Shown piece by piece: positions 1 through 11,834 of a stretch of 64,000 bases of DNA (position 1 is its first letter; the number at the start of each line of letters is the position of its first letter). Source of the DNA: Daucus carota subsp. sativus (lineage: Eukaryota; Streptophyta; Magnoliopsida; Apiales; Apiaceae); assembly GCF_001625215.2 (NCBI RefSeq), contig NC_030388.2, forward strand, positions 22,742,558 to 22,806,557. Reading direction: 5' to 3'. Both the position numbers and the translations under genes were made by a program. The notes beneath the pieces are model-generated. The model ran no database searches, was not told the DNA's origin, and was given only the letters and a program-made list of their open reading frames with translations.

Positions 1-3000
1 ATTGGAAACAAATTTTAAAAAAAAAGGGGGGGGGGGGGGGGGGGGGCGGTATATATGAAGACCTTTTTGAGAGCATTGGCATAAGCCTGGGTTGAAGTTT
101 GATTCAGACATTCGACTCCAGTCCAATCTATGAAGTCCACTAGATCAACCTAAGACGGCAACAGAAATCAGACATATATACATACATACACATATCGATA
201 CAGATGTAATAACGAAAAGACAGAAGAAAACATACTTGGTTTCTTTGAATTGCAGAGGCGGGTTCTCCAGACATTGTGAAACGGACCAAAGAGAAAACCC
301 CTCTTCTGTGTGTACGAGAGTCAAACGTATGTATGTATCTTGTGTATAAAGTCCGAGGTAGTGGGCGCGGCGCGGGTGTCTCACGCAAGGAATAACTCAA
401 TTGGATTATTGTGCCTGTTTGTCGATCAATTTTTTTAAAAAATAAGTTTTTACTTTAAAAAAAATTATTTTTTAAATATAAATGTCAAGAAGTTGTTTTA
501 TATTTATTATACTTAGTAAAAAAGTAAGGACTTATTTCAGAAAAAATAGAGATTACTCACATCATATTTTATTAAAGATTAGTAAAACAAAAGTTTTATT
601 TTGTTAAAGTAAACGTTTCAAAACAAAAGTTCTATTTTGTTAAAGATTTACTAATTTCGTGGGATATCACACATGAACTTGCGTGTTTTATGAGAATATA
701 ATTATTACTAGTATTAATCTGTCACTGGTGAGTGCATCTTCTCGATGAGGTTCATAAGAATTAAGCACATATGAGAAGTGATAAGTTGAAATTGCATTCA
801 TGAAGAATACGCAAAGGCACGCTAGTTTTTAATACAAGATGAGATATATTAACCTGCATCAACTTAATATTTAGAGTGACAACTTCAATTTTCGCTTTAT
901 CTTTTGAAAATGAACTTGGACGTACTTTCTAGAATTGGGGTTTTGCAAATATAACGTTCAAGCAATCTACAGGTGTGGGAGTGATCATTAAGAATGCAGA
1001 TGGCCCGTATAGTTGTCATGGTCTTAGGAATCCTAGGGCCTCTGAATCAGAGGACCAATGAAATATAGGCAATTGTACTTGGCACTATTTAAGAATGAGA
1101 AAACGGACTGAGCTGGAGACAGAATCAACTGAGGCACTGCGTGAATGAGAGGATTGGCGATGTTTATTGATGTTTACCATTATTGATTGGTTGAGTAACT
1201 GAACCAGCGCCTTAAAGACAACTACCTAGTGCTTCATAAGAAAGTTATCGCGGCTAGTCAGAATTGCTTGGCTAAATACTTGGCTAAGAACATTGTAGAA
1301 ATCCGAAAAAGTCCTCGAAGGATCTTCGGGCCATTTGATCGAGTTAGGGGTATTTGGTACCTTGATATGTTTCTAGGTTTTGTGAGGGATGGATTCATGA
1401 AGATGATTAAAAAGAACAACAGTAACAGCAAAATGAGTGGGTCATGCAAGCGGACGCGCGCAGTAGTCTCAAGCACCAATGATTCATCGGTTGGCAACGA
1501 AAACAACAATCTGATCATCATTGACTAATGTGCTAGTTCGATCACCCTGCTCGTGTATTTAAACCATGCCCCTCTCTCAGTTCAGGTAACTAATTTTAGT
1601 TATATTATGTTTTAGATTAGTATGTTCTCAGCATTAGTTCTTAACCTGCTTTGAATAGCATTTATATGTGATGATGTTGGTGCATGGAAGTTTGCCTTGG
1701 AGACCATGAGGTTCCCAGGTCTTCTTCCATTTTGATTCCAATGAAAATGTTTATCCGGAAATGAATCTGTTAGAATTTTTAAGAATTAAGTAATTTGCCT
1801 TAAACATTAGTTGGAAATGAAGGATGTTCAGTTTTGAGTTGGTAGTAAAGCTCTGTATTGATTTGCATACTAATGATATTGCACGCTCACACCCACCACT
1901 CACTCTTCTCTACTTCGATACACAGTACCTGGTATAATATTTGATCAAAAAAGTGTTTGAGGCCATAATATTTAAAATGAGCGAATGGTCTGTGTGAAGT
2001 AACCAGGTTGTTACAATTGTTGCAAAATTATTTGCAGATGTTGTGACAGAGAGTCTGTCTCACATGAGTCCATGTTGGGTTCTTTTCGTGAGTTATGATC
2101 GAGGAGTTCATTTGTCCAAAATTTGATGGTCATATCATTTTTTAAAATTGGATGGTAAGCGTGTATAATGACCCAAACTTCAAAGACATGAAGGTAATTA
2201 AGCCTAAATTTCAAAGGCGACAACCAACATTGATAAGTCCATCTTCTAATAATTTTTACTTTCTCTGTCAATTTTTTTTATATATCAATATTAAAACATT
2301 GAATTATATTTGAATATGGTTAACAGTTTATCGAAAATGCTCAATTTTATACGAAATTATAACAACACGTCGCACTACGAAGTAATAAATCAGATGTCAA
2401 AATGATTTTTTTTCCACATATAGCATATTTGATCTATAATATCATCATGTTCTAGTGTGTACTATTCTATTTTTGACTTCTCGAATATCTTTCTATTTTT
2501 GTCTTGTGAATAATACCTTTATATTTTAAATTTAATGTATATCATATCATTATCTTACTTAAATATTAAATAAATGTTGAAATTTAATTAAATCATCTAA
2601 TTTTTCATTTAAACTTCATTTTTTTCACATTTTCAACACTCGTAACAAGTTACTACTTAAAATATCTTAGAACAAAACGTAGTTTAAAACTTCTGTATAG
2701 TGTTTTCAAAATATTCTTTTTAAATTCCTGTACAATCAACTTTTTCAACTAACATCATTACTTTTTGATATATGTGGTACTTTATAATTTAATTTTAAAT
2801 TAACTTTTGTGTAACATAAAAGTAAATATAAAAATACCATTCATAAGTAGTCGAAAATATGAAATGCACCACGCATAAAATAAAAAATAAAAAGGTATTT
2901 AACTAAATAGATATATATTTTTTATATTATTTTCATCATTTATTTGAAATTAAATAATTAATTTAACTAAGTATGGCATATTATTCTTAATATGATAATT

Positions 3001-3176
3001 TTTATAGATTAAATAAATTAAAACGCTTATCTTGATGGATTTTATTATAAACGTGATTATTAATTTTTAGATTGATAAGATGAATATGTTCGTCTTGATT
3101 CTTGAGTTTTTTTGTGATTTTTTATGGACCTATATGATTTGACAGTTTGTCCAATTTGAATTATGACTAGTTATTA
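1..3176. other. Intergenic, no supported gene
   Basis: An A-run followed by 21 consecutive G (26-46) opens the window. Around 955-1060 a short stretch could be read as a decayed RNase H-like segment (Gly-Val-Gly-Val-Ile-Ile-Lys-Asn pattern), perhaps from an old retroelement, but it is too short to call. Open frames in this stretch (for example 1229-1528) have no recognisable domain. The rest is AT-rich DNA in which I see nothing. Confidence 0.5.
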
Positions 3177-3426
3177 CTCCCTCCGTCCTCCTGAGATATA
3201 TACATTGGGGGACGGGGACGCGGCACGGACTTTAATGCTCCCGTAAAGTATAGTTCCATAACTTATTTTTAGAATTTTTTTTTCTGAATAAAAATTTGAA
3301 TGTTATATTTTTATACAGAAAAAGAAAATTTTAAAAATAAGTTATAGAACTATATTTTATAAGAGCATTGAAGTGCGTGTCGAGCAATGAAAAAGAAACG
3401 TATACAATTAAATGGGACAGAGGGAG
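3177..3426. mobile_element. Stowaway-type MITE (family A, copy 1)
   Basis: The ends are CTCCCTCCGTCC and the inverted GGGACAGAGGGAG, flanked by TA on both sides, which is the Tc1/mariner (Stowaway) signature. The interior carries long complementary arms (AACTTATTTTTAGAATTTT and its inverse), so the whole 250 bp can fold into a hairpin. Related copies lie at 18515-18765 and 31911-32161. Non-coding and non-autonomous. Confidence 0.85.
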
Positions 3427-3476
3427 TATCAACGTATAGATAATGTTATACTTTCTCCGTTAATTAGTCATTATAT

Positions 3477-3970
3477 TGGGGGTGTTTGGCATTGAGAAGC
3501 AGAGCTTCTTTTCCATGAAAAAGCAACTTCTACATTTTGATGACTGTTTGGGTAAAAAAGTAATGCCAACTTTTCTTGAGCTTTTGCAGAAGAATTGAGA
3601 AGTTAGGAAGTCTAACTTCTCTTCCCCGGCTTTCAGCTTCTTTTTTTTAACTTGTATGTAAAACAAAAACTTACCTACTTGCATGTAAAACAAAACTCAC
3701 CTATCTTTTCGTTAGTAATTTATTTTTTGATATGTACTTTAAATAATGATTTTTATATTAATAATAGTTTGATATTTTTAAATAGAAAAAAAAAATTATG
3801 TTTAAAATTATCAAATCTACCATTTATTATAAGTCAAGTTATCCAAACACCTAAGTACTTAAAATTCACGGCATCCAAACACCTCTAATCCGAACCAACT
3901 TCTCACTCCTCTTCCACTTCTTTACTTTTAAGTAGAAGTCACTTCTTTTAAGCTTAGCCAAACGGCCCCA
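3477..3970. mobile_element. hAT-like MITE with GTTTGGC terminal repeats
   Basis: The left end TGGGGGTGTTTGGC and the right end GCCAAACGGCCCCA are near-perfect inverted repeats. The interior has no coding potential, and 'agaagt/acttct' motifs recur near both ends. I could not find a convincing target duplication, so the superfamily is inferred from the TIR only. Confidence 0.55.
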
Positions 3971-4014
3971 TTGTCCATTAATTTTGCATTACACTTCATG
4001 CGTTGTGTTATGCC

Positions 4015-5452
4015 TAGGGCTGTTAACGAAACGAATTCGAAACGAATATCTTAATTTTCGTATTTGTATACGGTTTAAATACATATATTCGGATTTGTAT
4101 TCGTTTATTATCCGAATAATTATTTGTTTTTTATTCGGATTCGGTTAGATTCACTAACTATTCATATTCGTTTAAGGTACTCTTTTAAAACAAAATGGAA
4201 CTAAATAACTGAAGTGCTAGCTCGTGACAAAAGTAATAAACTCTTATACTACACCAATTCAAGCAAACTATAAAATACTAATTACACAGACTACAATCAT
4301 CCAATTCAAAGAAACAAAATTCAATTACAACCAAAATGTAAAATTTAATATGTCTTAATTAACTCTAAGATCATGCAACAGAACTTTCACTGGCTCAACC
4401 TTTTAGTATATGGACGGGTAGGGGTGAGCAAAAATTCTCCAAACCGACCGAAACCGGCCGATCCAGTCCGCTCAAACCGAATTTAACGGTTTAATAACGG
4501 TTTGGTTTGGTTATGGTTTCAAATTATAAAAACCGAATTATTTCGGTTTGGTTTCGGTTTTTACCTCCAAACCAACCGATAAATCCGAACCGAACCGATT
4601 AACCGAATGTGTAAATTTAAATATTATAAATATACATGTACGAATAATGTATTATTAATAATAAAATTATAATCTACGAAAAAATGTAAAATCTTAAAAA
4701 TATAAAAGGTATCCTAGTAAAGATTTTTTTTAAAAATATTATTTATTCTATTTTATGATATTAATTTCGATGTATGTATAATATTTCCATTCTTTTTATT
4801 TATATTTTTGTAAAAATATACGAATCACATTTTTTTTAATTTTCTTCCGTCTCTTTTTATCTATCAAGCTAATATATTCTTGTATCCTCTTTAAATATGA
4901 TTAAATAGAAAATATAAATTGAATTTTTCATTCCTTATTTTCAAGTTAAAATTTAATTTTGTTGCTAACTTTGTTTTACATATAAAAAACGGTTTAAACC
5001 GAAACCAAACCGAACCGAACCGTTTTAAACAGATTGGTTTGGTCTGGATTTTAAACATAATGGTTTGGTTTTGGATTGAGATTTTGAAAAACCGATTATT
5101 TCGGTTTGGTTTGGTTTAGACCTTTCAAACCGCCCAAACCGCCCGATGCTCACCACTATGGACGGGGCTGGTTTAATTTAATATCTGGTCTCAAAATAAT
5201 CTATAATCCTATTAAATAAGAAATATAATATTTTTATATAATATATATATATATATAATATTTAATTTCCGAATAATTAAGTGAATAGCGAATACGAATA
5301 TTTATCTACTCGAATTTGTATTTGTTAATGAACCGAATATTTTTTAAGATTTGAATTCGTATTTGTATTTGTTAATAAACGAACACGAATAATACTAAAC
5401 GAATTCGAATACCGAACATTTCATTAAATATTCGTTTCGTTAACAGCTCTAA
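4015..5452. mobile_element. hAT-type MITE (outer), CGAATAC subterminal motifs
   Basis: The ends TAGGGCTGTTAACGAAACG and CGTTTCGTTAACAGCTCTA are inverted repeats with one mismatch. The flanks GTTATGCC (4007-4014) and CTTATGCC (5453-5460) look like an 8-bp target duplication with one change, as expected for hAT. Both subterminal zones are crowded with CGAAT/ATTCG words. A second hAT MITE (4429-5158) is inserted inside it, so the original element was about 700 bp. No ORF. Confidence 0.8.
4429..5158. mobile_element. hAT-type MITE (inner, nested), AACCGAACC motifs
   Basis: The 8-bp target duplication TGGACGGG is exact (4421-4428 and 5159-5166). The ends are TAGGGGTGAGCA and the inverse of TAGTGGTGAGCA. 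The first and last ~150 bp are arrays of AAACCGAACCG/CGGTTTGGTT words and the centre is plain AT-rich DNA. 730 bp, no transposase. It is younger than the element it interrupts. Confidence 0.9.
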
Positions 5453-6931
5453 CTTATGCCCTGAATTTTACAAACGTGACTTGAAATATTAATTACAAGA
5501 ATTTGGATAATGGATGGTATAAAAATAAATATTAATATATTTATTTTTGTTACATTTATTTTTCCTAACATGGCTGCACTTGATAAACAAAAAAGAATGG
5601 GCCTGAAATACAAACTGGACCACGATAATTATTTTGGACTACGGCTAGAGGATCTTCAGCCCACATGGAGTCATAAAGCAGTTGAAAGTTGTTGGATAAG
5701 TCATGGAATGGATCGTAACTCGTAACAATCTGCAGGATTACAGAAGTACAATTCAAATAAGAAAATGAGATAAGGAGGCACCAAAATTGGAGGCGGTTAC
5801 ATGCACGTGGGTTGGTGGAGCAAAAGTAGGAAGGCTGGAGTTGTGGAATAAACAGGATTCTCAGCAAAATAATCACGAAATAGGCGCTCATGCCCCCTGG
5901 TTATGATTTCGACGAATGAACTTGCGATGTCGCCTGTTTTCAGAATACTGTCTATAAGCCCTTTCACTTTCAACATCTGTATCATCTTTTGAAGAAAAGT
6001 ATGCTAAGATTTTGCGAAACAATGATCTAACCATTTAATGATATGTGATACCACAAAGAAATTTCTACAAATATTTGAAAGAATTACAAGTTATTGATGA
6101 ACTGATGAAAGAAAGGAGTATATGAGATAGGAATATATATTACCGTTATACAAATTTAAATTTTGTAAAAGAAGGATACATAAAAAAAATATTAAAAAAA
6201 CAATATAGAGATGGAGATAAGGACTGGAATGTGATAACGTCTTAACAGAAAACTAAACTTTTGGGATAATTATGGGAAATTACTATATATAGTAAGTTTT
6301 TGGGGTTAAAGAAAGAGACCCCAATGAGAATGCTCTAAATAGTAGGTGTGTAAACGAAGAGAGGACAACAATTCTTACTCGAATTACAATTTCATCTTCA
6401 TCTCCTGTAAACCATTCATATAGTGAATATTTTCTTTCGGCTGGGTAACCAATCCCATCCGCGGTTTTTACCCTACATCGGGGGTTTTCCGCGTCACCAA
6501 ATATTTGTCTCGTTTTATTCATTTTATCGCTCAAATTAATTCACATATCATTCACCCGTATAAAATTTCGTTAAAACACGTTGATACACTTTATTCTTCA
6601 TTTATTGATACTCATGAAGTTATTTGTTGGTCTTCCTTTCACTTGTGAGAATTTCATGCTTTAGAATAGTTATCATTTGACTAAATGTTCTTTCCATCCG
6701 GACCGTTTCATTCATGATTTATTTGACAATCAACTGTTATTTTAAGATCACTTCACTTGTTACGAAATCTTATCCGTTAATATATAAAATTTACTTTAAA
6801 ATATTTTTATAATACTATCAACTAGTAAGTAACCTAATCAACAAATACTCTTATGAATATCACTCGCTGACTGGTTAAAAATAATTATAATTTAATGCTA
6901 ATTAGTGAATTATTATCATTAAACCCAAGAT
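5453..6931. other. Intergenic, nothing recognised
   Basis: AT-rich DNA. Short overlapping frames on both strands at 5510-5985 and 6283-6534 show no domain, no splice-consistent extension and no family resemblance. Confidence 0.5.
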
Positions 6932-7423
6932 TAAGATTGGCGATTTCGGGTTTGGGACTGGGTACGGGTCGGGTTAACAGGCGCAAGTCGGTTTTTTAGC
7001 CAACTCGAACCTGACCGGAATTTTAATGGGTCACAATATTCAACTTGAACCGGACCCGATCCATAATATTTATTAATAAGAATATTTTTCAAATAATAAA
7101 TAATTGTCATTTTAATTCAAGTAAATTAATTTCTAATAAATCAAATAGTATTTTATTGAATTTAACTAATAGATATTAAAAAATAATATAAATATATGTA
7201 TTTTATATAAATATGTAGGATTTTTAAAAAATGTATTCATTTTCGGGTTATTTCGGGTTAATTTCGGGTAACCCGATTTCAACCCGAAAATGACCCGTTT
7301 TTTCTGGTTGATTTTGGGTCAACCTGAATAATCAACCCGAATTCTACCCAAATCCGAAAAACTCCAACCTGAATTCGTATTTTATGGGTCAAATTCGTGT
7401 CGGTTACCATATTGCCACCCCTA
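6932..7423. mobile_element. Probable hAT-type MITE, CGGGTTAACCCGA motifs
   Basis: The left end near TAAGATTGGCGATTTCGGG and the right end ATATTGCCACCCCTA are imperfect inverted repeats of the TAGGGGTGGCAAT type. Both subterminal zones are dense in TCGGGTT/AACCCGA words, the centre is AT-rich. No clear target duplication, so this is an older copy with approximate limits. Confidence 0.5.
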
Positions 7424-7900
7424 CTTAACATATATTCCCAACATAATCCATATGATATATATGATGCCCATGAACCTATAACCTCATACCTTTTTAAAAA
7501 AAAATAATTGATCACTTAGCATATACAAGTATTTGTGTTTTGAACACACAAAAAATCATAATATACTACACCACTTTATTATTATACCCTGACATTGTGA
7601 CCAACCAAAAAAAAATAGAAATTCATATAAAAAATATAAATATCTAGTTGACCTATATTTCTTACCTTTGCCTCACTTTTTATTGATTTGTTTTATTTAC
7701 GTACTTCATTTTTAGGATTGAAAATTTTGCATGACACTAAAGTTAACAAGAAGATGTATTATTTGAGTTTGCGATTTTAAAATTCAAGCCCGTATGAGTC
7801 ATTTAAAACTAAACCACAAAATTAATTCATTTTTGTGTCAAATCGATCTAAATCTAAATAATATAATATTAAATGTTATATGTATATGTTATAGCGTTCT
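7424..7900. other. Intergenic, nothing recognised
   Basis: AT-rich sequence without coding signal, inverted repeats or RNA genes that I can see. Confidence 0.5.
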
Positions 7901-8960
7901 ATTTGTAAGCCCATCCCACGGTCCAGCCCAAATATATTGGCAAAAACCCTATTTTTCTTCGATCATATCTATATATATCCGCCGCCTCATCATTTTTATG
8001 TGTTCTTATATCTTAACATCTCTATGATTGTTTTCTCAGTTTTTTTCTTTTCAAACATCTCTTCTCCAGTCTATATCAAGTGCTCATATCCATGGTGATA
8101 CTACATATGCACACAAACAAAATACTTAGCGTCACAATAATTTTGATATATCGGTAAGTTACTGCTTTGACTTTTGAAACAATAATATATGAATACATAC
8201 ATATGCTGATATAGTAAAAAATGTGCTAGATCTATCAACAACGTTGAATACTTACTCAATTTTCATTGAAATAAAAGCAAGTTTCAGATTTGTTATTTTA
8301 AAATTGAAACGAAACAAGTTTGTGTATGATCCAATTCGCAACACGCGCACACACGCACATTGTTTGAAATTATTTTATTTTAAATTTTAGATATGTTTAG
8401 ATTTTAGTAAGTTACGGTTTTAAATGAGTTTTGGGTATTTAATCTAGAATTAAATTGAATCACATTATAACCCTGTAGTTTGATAATTATTTAAATTTTA
8501 AATTTTTATTAAATCAATTTCGGTTAAGATTTTTAGTTTGCCGACAATAAAAGATTAGTTGACAACTCCAACATAACACATAACACATAAGTTTAACCAT
8601 ATTTGATATCATTTTTCTCCTCCAAAATATTTATTGGCATTATTTTTACTATCTCCAATTTGGTTTATGAAATTTATATGATTTATATACATGAATCTCT
8701 TGCAGTAAACAATGAAGAAAGTGCTCCACGAAAGATTAAAGTCTTCATTTGATTGGATACAATTTGCGGGTAATATTTTTTTCCTTTCATATACATTTGT
8801 ATGACTTATGAGTTATTCAAAATATACGATTTAGCAACCAAATGCAATTGGATGGAACCAAGACCAGCCTTTGATGCAATTAAAATTGACTTCGATTTTT
8901 TTCAAAAAAAAAATTGTATTAGGGGGTTACAATTATATAAGAAAAATGGAAAATAGTTTT
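7901..8960 (+). pseudogene. Possible small gene or captured 5' gene fragment, unidentified
   Basis: A promoter-like stretch holds AGCCCA (near 7927) and a telo-box-like AAACCCTA (near 7945), elements typical of plant ribosomal and mitochondrial protein genes, followed by TATATATA. A 5'UTR donor-like G|GTAAGT lies near 8151. After TTGCAG at 8699-8704 there is ATG 8712 and a short exon to 8769 (MKKVLHERLKSSFDWIQFA) ending G|GTAATA. A possible next exon starts at 8835 after TTTAG and continues in frame (TKCNWMEPRPAFDAIKI) until a stop near 8958. I do not recognise the product. It may be a tiny gene, a decayed gene, or a gene start captured by a transposon. Confidence 0.3.
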
Positions 8961-9177
8961 TTATTTACAAACCATATTTTTGTTAATATTTTAATAAAAT
9001 CACAAAAAAAATCTAAAAATAATATTTTTGATAATTCTTCTTGTTTATTCTCTTTATAATAGTTCAGAACATTATATAAGTCATATATATAATCATATTT
9101 TAATTATTTATTAATTCATCTAAATTTTATATATTTATATCCAAAATTGATTTGTTACATTTTCATTAACAGGCATT

Positions 9178-9860
9178 CGACCAATAATGAACCAATTCTA
9201 GCCAGATTTAGACAATCCATGATACATAACCTTTTAGTTTTAGTTACTCCGGGACCTAAAAATGATGTCATTCACTAGAAAACCCTAGTGGACTCCAAGC
9301 AGTGCTGATGATGCAACAAGCGAGCTAGATGAGATGGAACATCTAGCACAGATTCTGAATCTATTTGAACCAACAAGACGTGAAGCTTCACGCCATGTAG
9401 CTAGAGAATTACTGAACCCCACACAATTGCTTGATATATTCATGAACAAGATAGTATAATGCTATACAGGTGAAGCTTCGCGACATATAACATTATACTT
9501 ACCATGTTCATAATATATCAAGCAACTGTCTAGGGTTCAGTAAATCTCTGGCTACATAGCGTAAATTTTCACGTGTATAGGCTAATCTTGTTGGTTCAAA
9601 TAGATTTGGAATCTGTGCTAGGTATTCCATCTCATCTAGCTCGCTAGTTGCACCATCAGCACAACCTGGAGTCGACAAGAGTTTTCTAGTGAATGACATC
9701 ACTTTTAACTCCTCCGTAGCTGAAACTACAAGGTTCTGTATCATAGACTGTCTAAACCTGACTGGAGTTGGTTCATTATTGGCCGAGTCGAGGACAGCTC
9801 CTAAAGTAGTAATACGAGTGACTGCATCCCCTAGACACTTGGAGAAAGACAACATATATC
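9178..9860. repeat. Large inverted repeat of coding-like sequence
   Basis: The left arm (about 9178-9463) and right arm (about 9481-9793) are the same sequence in opposite orientation, roughly 80-85% alike by eye, with a very short spacer. The right arm read on the minus strand stays open for 115 codons (9508-9855) and its left-arm copy contains the same words (SELDEME, FEPTR), so the unit looks protein-derived. I do not recognise the family. A transcript across the locus would fold into a ~290-bp hairpin. Confidence 0.7.
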
Positions 9861-9993
9861 AATTGGGAGATTGAGACTGAAGTAACATCACAATGATTTT
9901 AATTATCTTTCTTTCATCTTCTTAATTTTATTGTTGTGTTAATCTTTGAGATGTTGAACTAATTGTTATTCAAGGCCTTGATGGATTCTTGAG

Positions 9994-10720
9994 TTATATA
10001 TATATATATAGGCTCATGATCAAATAGAAACCACTTTTAAAATAAAAACTAGAAACCAATACAAGTTAGTGATATCCTCAGTACAATTTAGTGATATTCT
10101 CTTTACGATTTAGTGATATGTGTTGCACGAATTAGTGAAAACTTACGGAAACTGCCCAGAATTTCTGAATCTGTTCTAGTTGCCGATTCAGGTGGTGGTT
10201 GCGGTGGTGGAGATAATGGAGGTGAAGGTGGAGATGGAGGTGGTGGACATGGAAGGAGCCTTTAGCTTTGTCCGGCAGATTTTTGGCAAAGATCTGGAAT
10301 TTAAATCGGTATTAAGCTAGATATACGGTACTGTAGGTGAGGAAGACCGAGGTGGAGGTGAGGACGAAGGTGGAGGTGGAGGTGGAGGTGGAGGTGGGGG
10401 TGGAATGGAAGGGGCGGTGGAGGCCGGAGGGGGGTTGGATTTGGTGGTGATATAAATAATGGAGGTCGACATGGAGGTGGTGGCTATGGAGGGTCGGGCG
10501 GCATGGAGGTGGAGAGAGTAGCAGAGACTTGGCGGGGGTGGTAGGGTGAAGCTGCCGGAAGCGGGGTGGAGGGTTGGTGGGTTGGAGAAGAAGAAGGCAG
10601 AAAATGGGGTTGTTTGAGAATTTAGTGATATTCTCTTAGAAATTTAGTGATAGTTTCTAGTTTCTAGAATAAGGAGGTTTCTATTGGAGTAAAGCTCTCT
10701 CTCTCTCTATATATATATAT
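9994..10720. mobile_element. MITE-like element inserted in a (TA)n tract
   Basis: (TA)n lies on both sides (9994-10010 and about 10708-10722, the right one preceded by (CT)n). The ends are inverted relatives: CAAATAGAAACCACTTTTAA at 10021 and the inverse of GGAGGTTTCTATTGG ending near 10689. TTTAGTGATATTCTC words recur in both flanks. The centre (10185-10540) is a GGTGGA/GGAGGT minisatellite, unusually G-rich on the plus strand. Insertion into TA microsatellites resembles Micron-type MITEs, but that assignment is inference. Confidence 0.5.
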
Positions 10721-11147
10721 AAGTGTGCGTTCTTCTTGATTCTTAGATTTAGTGTTCATGTAATTGATTATGTTGGTTTGTGTATAATGCTTCTGAAGGA
10801 GTAATTAACTTTGAGATTGATTCAATAATCTTGGTGATGCTTGGAAGAGACAACCTTAATTAGACCCGATCAATTTAACTTGGGATTGACATATTGTTAG
10901 TTTGTGTTCATGATAGGAATGTACTTGATCACCCCCAAATAGTCAAATTAGGATCATGTATTCATGCTGCTCATGGATTTAACACGTGAGATACAGAAGG
11001 TCCTTGTGAATATATGTGTACCTTAGACTAGCGGTTTGAACATGAAAATAGAGATGATGGAAGGTGCTTGTAAACTCAAGATGGAGTTAAAGGTCTAGAT
11101 TTAAATCTTGTTTCATTCTTAGTCTTGTGTGTATTTTCATATTAGTA
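10721..11147. other. Intergenic, nothing recognised
   Basis: No coding potential or repeat structure seen. Confidence 0.5.
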
Positions 11148-11462
11148 CTCCCTCTGTCCCAGTCATTTGTATACAAATGGCTGGGACACGGAGACCAAGA
11201 AATTGTTTAAGAAATTAGTAAAGTTAGATGAAAAGTGGGTATAGTGGTGGGACCCATGTATATTTAATAATAGATTTGAGATAGTGGAGAAAAGTAGTGG
11301 GTGTAATAGTGTTTATATTATTATAGAATGAAGATAGTGGAGGAAAGTAGTTGGTGTAATGATATTTTATAGTATTATAAAAGTTTACTATTTTTGGAAT
11401 GTATACAATTGATGGGACGTCTCAAAAAGGAAACTGTATACAATTCACTGGGACGGAGGGAG
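11148..11462. mobile_element. Stowaway-type MITE (family B)
   Basis: CTCCCTCTGTCCCAGTC at the left and CACTGGGACGGAGGGAG at the right, with TA on each side. The interior repeats ATAGTGGAGGAAAGTAGT-like words and differs from family A. Non-coding. Confidence 0.8.
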
Positions 11463-11834
11463 TAGTAGTTTATGATAAAATTTTCATCATAGTTTATTTA
11501 ACTTGGATTGGGCGAACGATAGTGAATGGTAATTAGCACTTAGCAGCTCAAATTAAACTCGTGAGAATGAATTAATATACTACTTGTTGGGATAAGTACA
11601 CTTGAGTTAAAGTTGCAAAATCGCTAACACCTACAAAATATAATTGTAAGAGATAAATCTTTGTAATTGTCGTTTATTCAAATTATCCATCACTCGTTGA
11701 TTGATCTTAATATAGATGAACGATGAGCTCAATGAATCCACGATCTGCTATCTAGGAAAGGAATTAAGAAACTTCTTTAACATGAATACATGATGACAAA
11801 TAGAAAAACTTGATGAACTCCTTTTCAGTTAAAT

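Noticed and set aside
26-46. Run of 21 G at the window start
   Set aside because: Long homopolymers of this kind are often sequencing or assembly artefacts; no function inferred.
1229-1528. 99-codon frame with basic and Asn-rich composition
   Set aside because: No family recognised and an equally long antisense frame overlaps it.
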